Origin: Mytilus edulis
Taxonomy: Eukaryota; Mollusca; Bivalvia; Mytilida; Mytilidae
Assembly: GCF_963676685.1 (NCBI RefSeq)
Contig: NC_092347.1
Location: forward strand, 66,164,596 to 66,228,595
Length of the DNA stretch: 64,000 nucleotides
Direction: 5' to 3'
Shown here: one piece after another, positions 23,185 to 34,221 of the stretch
Numbering within the stretch: the first letter of the stretch is position 1
Layout of the letters: every line of letters starts with the position of its first letter
Program-made: the position numbers and the translations under genes
Notes under the pieces: model-generated
What the model saw: the letters and a program-made list of their open reading frames with translations, nothing else
Told to the model about the DNA's origin: nothing
The model's database searches: none

Positions 23185-23984
23185 TTAAGTCTTGACCTGC
23201 AAAAAAATATAAAATTTCTTTTATTCAAATTGGTATTGCAGTTTTTTTCAAACAAGGATTCGTATAGTTAGTATACACATCCTTTGTTTAATGTGATTGG
23301 TTTACATTATCCAGTTCTAGTTTCCTCAAACATTAAACTTGATCATATTAAGTGGGGGATTTGTTTAGCAATAGGATAACCCATAGTAAATTATTATACC
23401 TCAGTAATCATTTTCTATATGAAATAAGTACACAATATTTTCATGATTTTTTAAATTGCAAGCATTGAACTATTGAACCGGTCAATAGTTTCCAACTATT
23501 GGAAATCGTTGAGAATATTTGACCACTAGCATCATTGTATCTCGCAAAATTCCAAATGCAGCTACGGGAATTGGGGACTTTGAAAAATACAGCGGGTGTT
23601 ACGACGTCGCGTCTTACCTATTGTATCTTACATGGACGGCAGTGGAGGACGAAACCTTAGCATTTCAGAATATTTTTGAAGTCAACATTTCACAGTATGG
23701 TTGGGTTTCCCCATGCTTTTTATATTACGATAGTTGATTTATCCCCGCTATTATTGTCTGTTGACTTTTTCGGTACTATAAAACACTTACTGACTGGATA
23801 TTTGTGGATTAGTACTTTATTGTCCCCTCGGATACAACTATTGCCCCCGGCTTCGCCTCAGGGCAATACTTGCACCTCGGGACAATAAACGTACTATTCC
23901 ACTCATACCTAGTCAGAAGTATACTCTGTACATCATTTAGGCCTTAGCAATTTTGAAGTTGTAATCTTTTTCTCTAAATACAGT

Positions 23985-24432
23985 TTCAATAAACTCATTG
24001 TAGATACCAGAATTGCATTTTGTATTTTCGCCAGACGCGCGTGTCGTCTTAGAAAGACTCACCAGTGACGCTTGAATCCCAAAAAATTGTAAAGTTAAAA
24101 TAAAGTACAAAGATGAAGAGCATTAAGGACCAAAATTCCTAAATATTTTGCCAAATACAGCTAAGGTTATCTATCCTGAGGTAGAAAGGCCTTAGTATTT
24201 CAAAAATCAAAAGTTTTGTAAACAGTTAATTTATACATATGACCATATCAATGTAAATTCATGACAGCAAAAAATGCTGACTATTGGGCTGGTGATATCC
24301 TCGGGGAATTAAAAAAGTCCACCAGCAGTGGCTTCGACCAAGTGGTTGTAAATAAACTCATCATAGATACCAGGATTAAATTTAGTATTTACGCCAAAAC
24401 GCGCGTTTTGTCTTATAAAGACTCATTAAAAG
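23985..24432 (+). repeat. tandem repeat, about 1.2 units of a roughly 360-bp satellite-like family
   Basis: Two starts of the same unit ('AATAAACTCAT(T/C)(G/A)TAGATACC') at about 23988 and 24352, each followed by the 'CGCGCGT' core, are separated by a GGCTGGTGATATCCTCGGGG / CCACCAGCAGTGGCTTCGAC inverted segment. Single partial units occur at 14.3, 33.7, 47.7 and 53.2 kb. Confidence 0.8.
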
Positions 24433-26036
24433 ACATTTGCGGGAAATGATATACACCTACAATTAGGATTACAAATACCCTTACAGGTGCCATTAACATC
24501 TTGTGATGTCTCAAAGGGTAAATATAATAGAACATAATAATATTCCAAATCACAGTACAACTCCTCTGATGGTTTTTTTTTCTTTCTTATTGTTAAACGA
24601 ACTGATTTTAAAGAAAGATGTGTAGTAATGTGTACAAATTTATTATCAATGCTTGACATGATTAAATTTACGCAGTATGATAGAATGGTAAAAACAACAT
24701 ACAATACAAATTTGACATGAAACTTAAGACAAAAACTTTGCAGCCTTTGGATGGGTTGGGATAATTAGAAATGTAATACCTCAAGTGTCATAAAGAGCGA
24801 TCAGAAGCACGTTGACAATTTAAAAAATTTCTGCTTTAATAGACATACATTTTTTTTTATTCTCGAGAATGAGGATATACAGCGAGTGGGTATTTATTCC
24901 TCGTGACATTGAACTTGCCGTTCGGTATATTTATATATCATTTTTTTTTATTTTTTATAAATAAGGCAAACACTTTTGTTTACGTTTTTGGTATTAAAAA
25001 AACTCAAACCGTTGATATAGGAAAAACAAAACACGATGACAATTGGCAACGAAAATGTTTGTATCGAATATGTAATTTAAACTATTCGTCGCACTCAAAT
25101 AGTTGGAGTTTTAAATTTTTATTTTTGTTTTCAAATTAAACAAAGCCATTACAGGATCTGAACCAGCGTTGCAGCATGTAATTGGTATTGAGGTTGGTTT
25201 ATAATTTAAATGCAAAACTAACGGAAATATTTCAGGTGGAATGAGACTTGTAAAATTTCAAACTAACACCAAACATGAAGTGGATGCACTGCAGATGTAG
25301 ACTTAATTTACATACACATTGCAACACAGGATTACTGATAATACCGTAATAAAATGATTCCTTTAAACAAAATCCAAGAAAACTATTCGGAGGTAATTCT
25401 TCCGAAGGATTTTTTGAGAGAAGAAAAGAATGACGGACGGACAGATTCGAATGGTTACTAAACCTGCTCCAGCCTACAGCTGCTCATGAAAAAAATATTT
25501 ACTATGTTATGAGTGAATCATTTGATGGACTTATTTTCAAGATGTAAATAGTTCTCTCCCACGAAGACGGATGGGCCTGGTGTAGTAACACATGACCTGA
25601 GACCGTTACAGTTATCCTGAAATTGTGCTATAGACTTATCAGACAGTGTCCATTTCAACACCGAAAAATTATGTCTTTGATTGAAAAGAATACAAGGTAC
25701 AAAGGTTTATCAGGAGAGAAGAAATTGTTAAAAAAAATTCACACATTATTTAAGTTGGATAGGGAGCAGTTGCGGATACAAAAGTGTAATTTTACAACCG
25801 GAGGTTATGATGTTTTTCAAGAGCACAATTTTCAAAAAGTATGTTCATTTGGAATTCAGGACAATATATCCAGTCAGGGGACAACTGCCAATTTAATTCC
25901 TTCTAATTTTTTTTTAAATCTTGTGTTTCTCATTTTGAGGTGAAAAACGTCCTTAACCAGCTGTTACAACTTAATTTTAAAGCCGTTTTCAAAATAGTAG
26001 TTAAAAAGCAATAAAATTTGTAAAAGAGCTAAAGAA
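24433..26036. other. intergenic, nothing supported
   Basis: Several short ORFs (the longest at 25623-25943, 106 codons) show no recognisable domain, signal peptide or paralogue in the window. I do not call a gene. Confidence 0.45.
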
Positions 26037-26385
26037 CGTTTTGGCCAGTTTTACTTATTTCATTTTTTTTTTATCTTAATTACTTTTCTAATTCAATAAT
26101 GCCTATTATTTTATTTAAATTGTTATACCTTCTCTCAATCTACTTTAGATTTCCACACACAATATTAAAAAATGGTAAAATTCATCATTTAGGAGCAATT
26201 ATACAACTAGGAGTTGATTCACTATTTCGGCCACGTAGACTACTGAGTAGATCGATCCATCTTATTTATCCTTTGTATTTTAAATGATTCTCTCTTTCAA
26301 TTAAATATCTTTTCAAGGGCAATAACAACCAATATAGGGGTCAAATACTTCAGCCATGTAAATTATTTGATAGATCTTATTTTGT
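26037..26385 (+). repeat. about 345-bp direct repeat, copy 1
   Basis: Nearly identical to 27838-28185, from 'ACGTTTTGGCCAGTTTTACT' to 'TGATAGATCTTATTTTGTT'. Both contain a 62-86 codon chance ORF. Copy 2 abuts the broken edge of the TRIM-like pseudogene. Confidence 0.9.
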
Positions 26386-27059
26386 TTGTTGCACTAGTGA
26401 ATGTCAAGCGACGAATGTTTCATAAATATTCAGAACGAGAAGAGAACAAATTAACAATTAAAAACCAATTATTCAGAGAACAATTGAAGTTCTTTCGACC
26501 CATACAGATCAATTTTTATATAGAACTATGGAAATTCATTTTAAAATATCATATCCAGCGTCAAATGATAGATAATTGTACACTGATTCCCAAATATATG
26601 GTTTCTATACATTTTTTTCTATAAAAGGGAGATAGATTATTACTTTCTATTTGAAATATGTCACTTCCAGTTGTATTTGGTAGTTTATTTGATACTGATT
26701 CCAAAAATATATTGTTCAATATACTTTATCGTTAAATAAGTACACAAAAAACCTTCTTCCGGGTTACACAAGGTCACTTCCGGTTGGCTTTTCCATGGTC
26801 AAGTGTCTTGCAACATAATGCAAAAAGTTCCATGTCTTTATTATGTATAACCAAAGGTCAAAATCTATAACGTCAATTTAACCTATGACCTTGAGTTCAA
26901 TTTCAAAGATAAAACCAATCACTATATGTCTAATTTTTAATATAAGAGGGGAGAAAACTCCAATTTAATGTTAGCGTACCCTTTCAACCAAAATTCATGT
27001 GCTACGACATGTCGCAACTTACAATTTAGTAAAACTATGTGGTCGATATCTTATACGCT

Positions 27060-27245
27060 AGGCCGTTAGTTGTCTCGTTTGAATTGTTTTACTTTTGGCA
27101 TTTCGGGGCCTTTTATAGCTGACCATGCGGTATAGGCTTTGCTCATTGTTGAAGTTCATACAATGACCTTTAGTTGTTAATTTCTGTGTCAATTGGTCTC
27201 TTGTGAAGAGTTGTCTCATTGGCAATCATACCACATCTCCTTTTT
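27060..27245 (-). repeat. dispersed repeat fragment, reverse copy
   Basis: Complement of part of 30705-31110: 'TTTTATAGCTGACCATGCGG', 'GCTTTGCTCATTGTTGAAG', 'GTCTCATTGGCAATCATACC'. Confidence 0.8.
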
Positions 27246-27519
27246 TTATATATACAACATACAATTTTATATCAAAGGAGAACTGCACTCGTGACTATTG
27301 CATACTTATCACTGTTATAGTTCTTACAATGAAAGAAGATTTTGATATTTTTACAATTCTATTTTAATAATCTTTTGATTTTTTGATGATTTTACAAAAT
27401 AGCAGATAATTCTAGTGAGAATTTGTAAAAAAAATATCATAATGTTCTGTTTAAACTGAATATTTTAGGTTTTTTAATATTTCTTTTGCAATTATAAACT
27501 ACGTAGTCGGAACTGTGTG

Positions 27520-27836
27520 CTAAAATCGTCCGTACAATATAGATCCATAATAATTCGCAACTAACAATACTTCTTTCTTTACATCAAACGCGAGTCCAAA
27601 GGGATCATAAATTCCGTCCTCTGTCCCAAGCAGTTTTCTTGCTGGTTTTCCATCTGACGGCAATACTATTATACTCTGGGTACCAGATAAAGCAATATAC
27701 ACCTCCGAGTCTTTTATCTACAGCTATCAATCGGGGATTACGAATCGATTGATCTTCTCTTCAGTCAATGAGCAATATGTAACGGTGGATTTTAATAAAT
27801 TCGTATAATATAACTTGTTTTTGGATGTTGCTACAT
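27520..27836 (-). pseudogene. truncated TRIM-like pseudogene (paralogue D, C-terminal remnant)
   Basis: Encodes only the end of the propeller: 27520-27702 matches the last 60 residues of paralogues A-C (VYIA, SIIVLPSDGKPARKLLG, FGLAFDVKKE, LLVANYYG). Upstream homology continues to about 27836 but with an inserted base in the 'CTTTTATCTAC' stretch and a deletion of about 13 bases, so the frame is broken. Homology then stops abruptly at the start of a 345-bp repeat (27838-28185). The B-boxes and coiled coil are missing. An apparently intact promoter/leader block remains at 28613-28810. Confidence 0.88.
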
Positions 27837-27837
27837 A

Positions 27838-28185
27838 ACGTTTTGGCCAATTTTACTTATTTTTTTTTTAATCTTTATTACTTTTCTAATTTAATAATGC
27901 CTATTATTTTATTTAAATTGTTATACCTTCTCTCAATCTACTTTAGATTTCCACACACAATATTAAATAATGGTAAAATTCATCATTTAGGAGCAATTAT
28001 ACAACTAGTAGTTGATTCTCTATTTCGGCCATGTAGACTACTGAGTAGATCGATCCATCTTATTTATCCTTTGTATTTTAAATGATTCTCTCTTTCAATT
28101 AAATATCTTTTCAAGGGCAATAACAACCAATATAGGGGTCAAATACTTCAGCCATGTAAATTATTTGATAGATCTTATTTTGTTG
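27838..28185 (+). repeat. about 345-bp direct repeat, copy 2
   Basis: Partner of 26037-26385, about 1.8 kb away in the same orientation. Its left edge is exactly where homology of the TRIM-like pseudogene ends. Confidence 0.9.
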
Positions 28186-28612
28186 ATCATATCATCTTTT
28201 TTTCTATTTCAAAAATTCCTTTATATATAATAACTTCGATAAAAGAAACACAAAACAGTTTAAGAATGTCATTTGAAATAGAAAATAGACATTATTTATT
28301 AGCACAAACACATTTACATTAAATGGTTATGGCATACAGTATTAAGACAATACACTAACAATAGTTAAATTGATTATAATTATATTAGAGTGACAGTGGT
28401 ATTCACATAATTACCATAAGTTGTCATATGAGTGGCAAAAGATACAAATGGGAAATTCAAAATCGTAATTCGTAACTCCCACTTCTTATAAAACTCAGCG
28501 CAGATTGAGCAACATGAGCCTTAATGAACTGGTGCTCTGAATGACAAGATATGGGAAATAGTAAAGCAATTACATGCAAAATTGAATGTCATTTGTTTTT
28601 ATTATATTTTAC

Positions 28613-28810
28613 CTGATTTAAGAGGTGATATCAAGGACCAGGAAGTATAAAAGTATAAATAGAATAGATATGTGACGACAGATCACACGTGAATCTTATC
28701 TTTATATTAACGAATCGATAATCAAAATATGGACTTAGTTTAATTTTAGTGACATTTATCATGCATGAAGATTAATCCAGTACCATTGATAAACAAAAGC
28801 AAATGGCCTT
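28613..28810 (-). promoter_or_regulatory. orphan TRIM-family promoter/leader block
   Basis: Minus strand: TTCACGTGT E-box, GTCGTCACA, TATTTATACTTTTA, then AATCAG|GTAAAA with the exon edge at 28613. Same architecture as 7691-7905 and 13725-13935. It sits about 0.8 kb upstream of pseudogene D. Part of the following intron sequence (28440-28610) also matches the corresponding intron of gene A. Confidence 0.6.
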
Positions 28811-29729
28811 TAAATAAGTATAAGAAAAAATGCTTAACAATTATTCACACATCTCAGAGATATTTGGCAAATGTTCTTGAATTATCGTCCAGTGAATGAT
28901 ATAAGTTCCCAGTATATAAGCTCTAGATTTAACCTCCCAATTTCGTATTTGCGACTAGACCAATGCGTATTTATATAACATGTACAGCTAAAACGGGAGT
29001 TTTTTAAGCAAAAACATCGCGTAAGAAGTAAACAATACCTTCATCAAACTATTACCTATGTTTTTTTACGCAATGCGTATATGGTGCAGCGAAATTGGTA
29101 CCATTTATGTTATTAATACCTCTGCCGGTGGACTGAAAGGTATCACAATTCAAGTAGCCAGTTTTTTTAGTACTGGCATGAAAAAATGGATTTTGTGTTA
29201 TTAAAATTTGATGTTAAAAATGTTAAGAAAATTATTTTATATTAAGGAAAATATCTCCCTTATCCAAAGCTCTGATACCTAGCCCGTCTTAGGTTATACT
29301 AGTTTGTCATTGTTGATTGATAGTTCTTCATCATTTTAATAAGCCTTGGATTTTCAAATATATTGATCCAGAGTATTACTGAGGAGACATTGATTGTCAA
29401 AATGCGCATCTGGTGAAGCAAAATTGGTACCTTTTATGTTATTTTACGCTTCAGTGGTTTTCTCTGTTCTTCGGTAACTTTCACAGATTACAGGTCAACA
29501 AGATTGTTTTGTGCAGATTTGTTTGAGAAGTATATGTCAGTCATGGCCTTGACATTATTTCCACACTTAAAAGCAAGCAGTCTGCTAATTATTTTGATAA
29601 CAGTTAAAACAATATTTTGTGTGTTTTCATCAAAAGGAATTGAAATATAGAACGGTTGGGATTGTAGCTGCTGATGATTTTGATATGATGAAAACACAAT
29701 CTTTTGATCAGTCTAATTAAGGTAACAAG
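28811..29729. other. no supported gene; repeat-like scraps
   Basis: 29375-29440 carries a 'GAGACATTGATTGTCAAAATG'-like scrap followed by 'TGGTACCTTTTATGTTATT', which also appears near 29090-29115. No coding content. Confidence 0.45.
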
Positions 29730-30110
29730 GTATCATGCCAATAACTGCTCGTAGCACTTAGTTAATTTATTCTATGTGTATCATTACAAGTTTTCTTTGT
29801 TTCTTCTGTTGTCTTTTATGATATCGAACTCTGACTTCTGTTAAATTGAGCTTTATTCTGCATATTGCTGTGAGTATGCTTCTTCTACAATGACTATGGA
29901 TGGGGATTTTACCAATCATTATGTTCCACCCGCTTCATTTTTGTTTTTGTCCTGTATGTATTTTTTTTATACATATATAAATAATTTTGTATGTTTTAGG
30001 AGTTTAGGTTCGCTGAAATAGTATACATTAATGTTGACAGGTCAGTTGAGCTCGTCTCTGGGTGCGGGATTAACTAGCTGCATATACCCATGTTTGTTTT
30101 TGGTTTTTTT
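29730..30110 (-). repeat. diverged relative of the 570-bp dispersed repeat
   Basis: Has the same order of landmarks as 1725-2290 (a 'ATCATGCCAATAACTG' end, 'CTCTGACTTCTGTTAAATTG', 'GTCCTGTATGTA') but is strongly diverged. Confidence 0.55.
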
Positions 30111-30704
30111 TTAACTATTTGTCAAGAATATAAATGTTTTTATATAATTATGATAATTTATGGTTGATCTGTTCTATCTTTGAACACAATCTAGCTTTAT
30201 ATATCAATACAATCATTGACTTTGAATTTATCACAATGGTATGTGTTGTATTTTCTATTTTCATCTTGCTAGGTTCACGTACTGGACATAAACGAATGAC
30301 TGTTCTCATTGTTTCAGTTCTTCTTTGTTACATAAATTTTGCAATTATTCGTTTGGTATGATGTTGTTACAGATCATATACCGAGGTCTGGATCGAGGGT
30401 CCTCCATTTCTGTATTTTTTTTTTTATATATTTAGGCATTTTTTCTGTATGTTCACTATTCTCTATTTTCTATATCTAATCGCCTCGTTGTTCTCTAACC
30501 TTTTTCTGTCTATTCTCTATATATTTGGCCTATTACGATATTCTCCTTTTTGTAAACCCCCAGCCACATCCTCGTGTAGTTAATATTATGTTTTATCAAT
30601 GTTTTGTATGTCCTTCTGATATTCATTTAACCTTTTTAAACTTTTCAGACGTTTGGGTATACATTTTTGACAATATCATAAAAAGGATCAGATCAAGATT
30701 AATT

Positions 30705-31110
30705 GTGTGTAAATATAAAGAAAAGAAGATGTGGCATGATTGCCAATGAGAAAATTCTCCACAAGAGACCACAATGACACAGAAATTAACAACTATAGGT
30801 CACCATACGGCCTTAAACAATGAGCAAAGCCCATTCCGCATAGTCAGCTATAAAAGGTCCCAAAATGACAATGTAAAACAATTCAAACGAGAAAACTAAC
30901 AGCCTAATTTATGTACAAAAAATGAACAAAAAACAAATATGTAACACTTAAACATAGGACAACCACTGAATTACAGGCTCCTGACTTGGGACAGACACAT
31001 ACATACAGAATGTGGAGGGGTTAAACAGGTTTTCGGTATCCCAACCCTTCCTTTACCCGGGACAGTGGTTTAACAATACAACATAAGAACGAACTATAAA
31101 AATCAGTTGA
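30705..31110 (+). repeat. about 400-bp dispersed repeat
   Basis: Forward copy beginning 'AAGAAGATGTGGCATGATTG' and running through 'GGCTCCTGACTTGGGACAGA'. Related reverse fragments occur at 1405-1555 and 27060-27245. A similarly organised but distinct family lies at 50735-51075 (forward) and 62060-62260 (reverse). Confidence 0.8.
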
Positions 31111-31363
31111 AAAAGGCTAAATTCATCAGATGGATAAAATACAAGTAAACGTGGCTGGGTACGTAAAAACTCATTGACAAATGGCTGGATTTGGGACTTG
31201 CTTATGTGATAAAATGTGCAACTAAATTACTAAAAGTAATTTTGTATTAGTTTTGTAGTGTTACTAATAGCAAAAAGCACAACATCAATACTTAAATAAT
31301 ACAGTTTGGAATAATGTTTGTCAATGTCGTCCAACGAAGATCATTTGTTTAAACACATTTGCC

Positions 31364-31530
31364 TTGCATAAGCGTGTAACGGTCATGTTGTTGACGACTG
31401 ATAACCTTTGTCTGTCTGTCTGTTTGGTTTTTTTTTTCATTTTAAGTTATGGCGTTGTCAGTTTATTTTCGATCTATGAGTTTGACTGTCCTCTGGTATC
31501 TTTCGTCCCACTTTTAAACAAAGTGCACAA
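31364..31530 (+). mobile_element. Penelope-like tail fragment in unit 1
   Basis: 'TTATGGCGTTGTCAGTTTAT' and 'TGACTGTCCTCTGGTATCTT' mark the element tail. Matching sequence in unit 2 runs from before to after this point without it, so the fragment is an insertion of up to about 390 bp. Confidence 0.75.
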
Positions 31531-31874
31531 GTTTTTCTTTGCTTTTAGTTCTTTAAATTTATTTGTTTCAGAAAAACGTAGTAAAAATATGTTTTTGCTT
31601 GATTTCATATTAAAATTTATTTAAATTCGATTAAGCAGATTTTTATTCAGGCGCAGTGGTTCAGCAGGCAGTCGTTTTCTCTCCATGATTGTCAGCCAAG
31701 TATCAACCCTTTTCTTCCAGAAATTTTTGATAAACTCTTTTTTTTTAATTAAATAACTTTTCCTATTGCTAAGATGTCCAAGTCCTCTGATATGCAGTCT
31801 TCAAAATCAATTAAAAGTTATGCAAATTGCATTGACATATATTGGTTTATTGTGGAAAAAAATAAAGATATGTG

Positions 31875-32140
31875 ACAACTTGCAGGGACTGAAAGTTCTA
31901 CTCTCCCTCGACATAATTTGTGAGAATGGTCTTGAAAAGCAATGATAGACCGTCGGAAGGGGACAATAAATGGCTCACCCGTGTTAAGAGACAGCCATAT
32001 CTCTTGCACGTAAAAGACACCCTTGTAGATTTCGAAAAAAGAGCATGCTAATGCCGCTAGAAGGCAGCACTCGCATTCTTAAAGTGGAAAGGGATTAATA
32101 TAAGTTGCAATAACTTGTTTCCCAAAACACTCTTAAGAAA
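31875..32140 (+). repeat. dispersed repeat ('AAAGACACCCTTGTAGATTT'), long copy
   Basis: Shorter reverse copies lie in intron 3 of both temptin-like genes (about 35755-35866 and 43565-43680). They prolong the apparent reading frame after exon 3 there and should not be translated as temptin. Confidence 0.8.
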
Positions 32141-32225
32141 TATTTAGACGTAACGGAAGAGTACTAGGACAAACTTAAAGGCGATAATCCAATTAAAGTG
32201 TGGCTTTTAAACTTGAGAGCTTTGT

Positions 32226-32299
32226 GAATCAAAATATTCGTATTGAGACATTATGGCTAAGGTCAAAGCCATAATGTCTCAATCGGAGTATTTTGATCA
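32226..32299. repeat. near-perfect hairpin, unit 1
   Basis: 33-nt arms around an 8-nt spacer: the left arm ends ATTGAGACATTATGGCT and the right arm starts AGCCATAATGTCTCAAT. The outer parts pair with some mismatches. Conserved at 41237-41318 in unit 2. Confidence 0.88.
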
Positions 32300-32726
32300 G
32301 AGCTGATATTCATAAAACCACTTAAGTTAAGATATCCAATTGTGGTACTAATTTGTCGTACGAAATGTAGAAAATCTGTCCGTTCGGAACAAATCTTAAT
32401 TTAAGTAGTTATATGCATATCAGCCATTGACTCTTATACATTTGTACATGTATATGTATAAATAGTATACTCGAGTCTACGACAATAAGTAAAAACGGGA
32501 AATTCCAATACAAGAAATATGTTGAATTATGAAAGAAATCTAGTTTTAACATACATTTTTTCTTTTGACTACATAAAGTGGCAGTAAATCGTTGGGTTTT
32601 CGTAATCATCGCTTTGATAAATTACCAATTTTTAAAATTGACGAAAAAAGGAATTGCAAACTATTTTTGTCACCGTTACCCACACTACTATATATTCTCA
32701 AACTTCAATAGTTTAAGAAATTTTAA

Positions 32727-33329
32727 GGTAGATCATAAGTAAATGTTTTTTGAGACAGAATTTTCTTATAATTTGCCAAAATGAAGATTTTACTATGCTT
32801 TTTTCAAAAATATAATAAAAAGTCTGGGTCACCGTGCTATTTTTCAAGCTATGAGTCGTTGAAAATTGCCTAAATTTGGTTAGTTTGTTCATGAAAAAAC
32901 ACATAAGAGAGCATAAAAAAAATTCTATGAGATAGAATTTTGAAATAAATGGTGAGAAGATAGGTTTCATAATATGTTTTAAGAAAACAAAAAGAAAACA
33001 TGGTCTCACCGAACTTGTATTCTTGCCACAAGTAAAAATAAAAAAATTCCCTATTAGCCCAGTATAAATTTTGTACTAAAAGAGTTATCTCCCCTTAAAT
33101 GGCTCATTTGAAAAAAAATGATTTTAAAAACCAAAAAGGTTGATATTTGTTAAAATATTTTGTATAATACAATAAATTAACAAGTTTTCTTTATATAAAT
33201 AAACAGTTTAACCATTAAATTGCAAATCTGTTTCCGAATTTGCTGATTTGGGCAAATAACTAGACCGATTTTGTACTGTGATTGTACAATCCAAGATGGC
33301 GGTATAGTCGGGTATACCATGAATCTACC
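32727..33329. mobile_element. 603-bp MITE with TTAA target duplication
   Basis: Flanked by TTAA at 32723-32726 and 33330-33333. Ends are GGTAGAT at the left and ATCTACC at the right. Unit 2 has the empty site with a single TTAA at 41685-41688. No transposase. A TTAA duplication points to a piggyBac-like mobiliser, but reading the duplication as TA with one more terminal base on each side is also possible. Confidence 0.88.
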
Positions 33330-33416
33330 TTAACATGAAGACTGCTTCTTTTTACGAGCAGTATATGAAAATAGTTTTTAATAATTAAACGACACATACA
33401 AGGAATTAATCAAACT

Positions 33417-33422
33417 TTTATT
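33417..33422 (-). terminator. probable polyadenylation signal of temptin-like gene A
   Basis: AATAAA on the minus strand, about 0.8 kb past the stop codon. Kept at the matching place in unit 2 (41777-41782), inside a conserved block. Confidence 0.5.
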
Positions 33423-33657
33423 GTAATTTGAAAATGTTGACATTTAATGAAATTTACATAATATATACATTAATAAAACATAAAGCACCAAAAAAAGTTA
33501 CAAAACATGTATGTAAACAAAAATATATGAGTATTCAAATGCACATTTAGTGCAAACTTTACGGATCTCCTTTCCCAGTTGATAAACTTAAGGAACTTTT
33601 TAACCTTATGGGTGGATGAGCTAATTCCTTCATATAGGTATAAGGATAGGTTTGAAA

Positions 33658-33825
33658 TAAACTCATCATAGATACCAGGATTAAAATTTCACATTTACGC
33701 CAGACTCGCGTTTCGTCTACAAAAGACTCATCAGTGACGCTAGAATCCCAAAATGTCGAAAAGGCCAAATAGAGTATGAAGTTGAAAAGCATTGAGGTCC
33801 AAAAAATCCTAAAAGTTTTGCCAAA
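33658..33825 (+). repeat. insertion of a satellite-family unit, unit 1 only
   Basis: 'TAAACTCATCATAGATACC', 'CGCCAGACTCGCGTTTCGTC', 'GACTCATCAGTGACGCTAGA'. Absent between 'GTTTGAAA' and 'AGCATAG' in unit 2. It lies in the predicted 3' untranslated region of temptin-like gene A. Confidence 0.82.
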
Positions 33826-34221
33826 AGCATAGATACAAAATGGTCCACTAAAAAAACAATTTTCTTTAAATTAATGACATGTTTTTTGAAAATTCAAAAA
33901 TAATCTTTATCGATCAAATGGTTAAATATCTTTAAATATTTTGATAATTTCCTAATGTAATCAATCACAACAGTTTGTAGAACATCGACCTTCTTTGCTA
34001 GACGGAGCATAGGCGACTAGCATCAATAAGTTATCGTTTGCAAGTAAATTGTTAACATGCACATATTTTTTTCCAATTTGAAGAGTGAGCTCTTTTGTCA
34101 CTACATTTGTTAATTGTGTTTCAATGATCCAGTTTTCATTATATTCCCCATAGAAAAAGCAAAAGAAAAACTTAAATCAGTCACTGACAGGAAACATCTT
34201 CGTTCAGCACACATTTTCATC

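Noticed and set aside
25623-25943. 106-codon plus-strand ORF.
   Set aside because: No domain, signal, paralogue or regulatory context; length is within chance for this sequence.
24433-26036. Search for CRISPR arrays, rRNA or tRNA genes across the window.
   Set aside because: Repeats here lack regular unique spacers, and no cloverleaf or rRNA-like segment was recognised; the sequence is eukaryotic.
31651-31685. tRNA A-box-like stretch (TGGTTCAGCAGG) suggesting a SINE head.
   Set aside because: No B-box at the expected distance and no second copy with the same head in the window.
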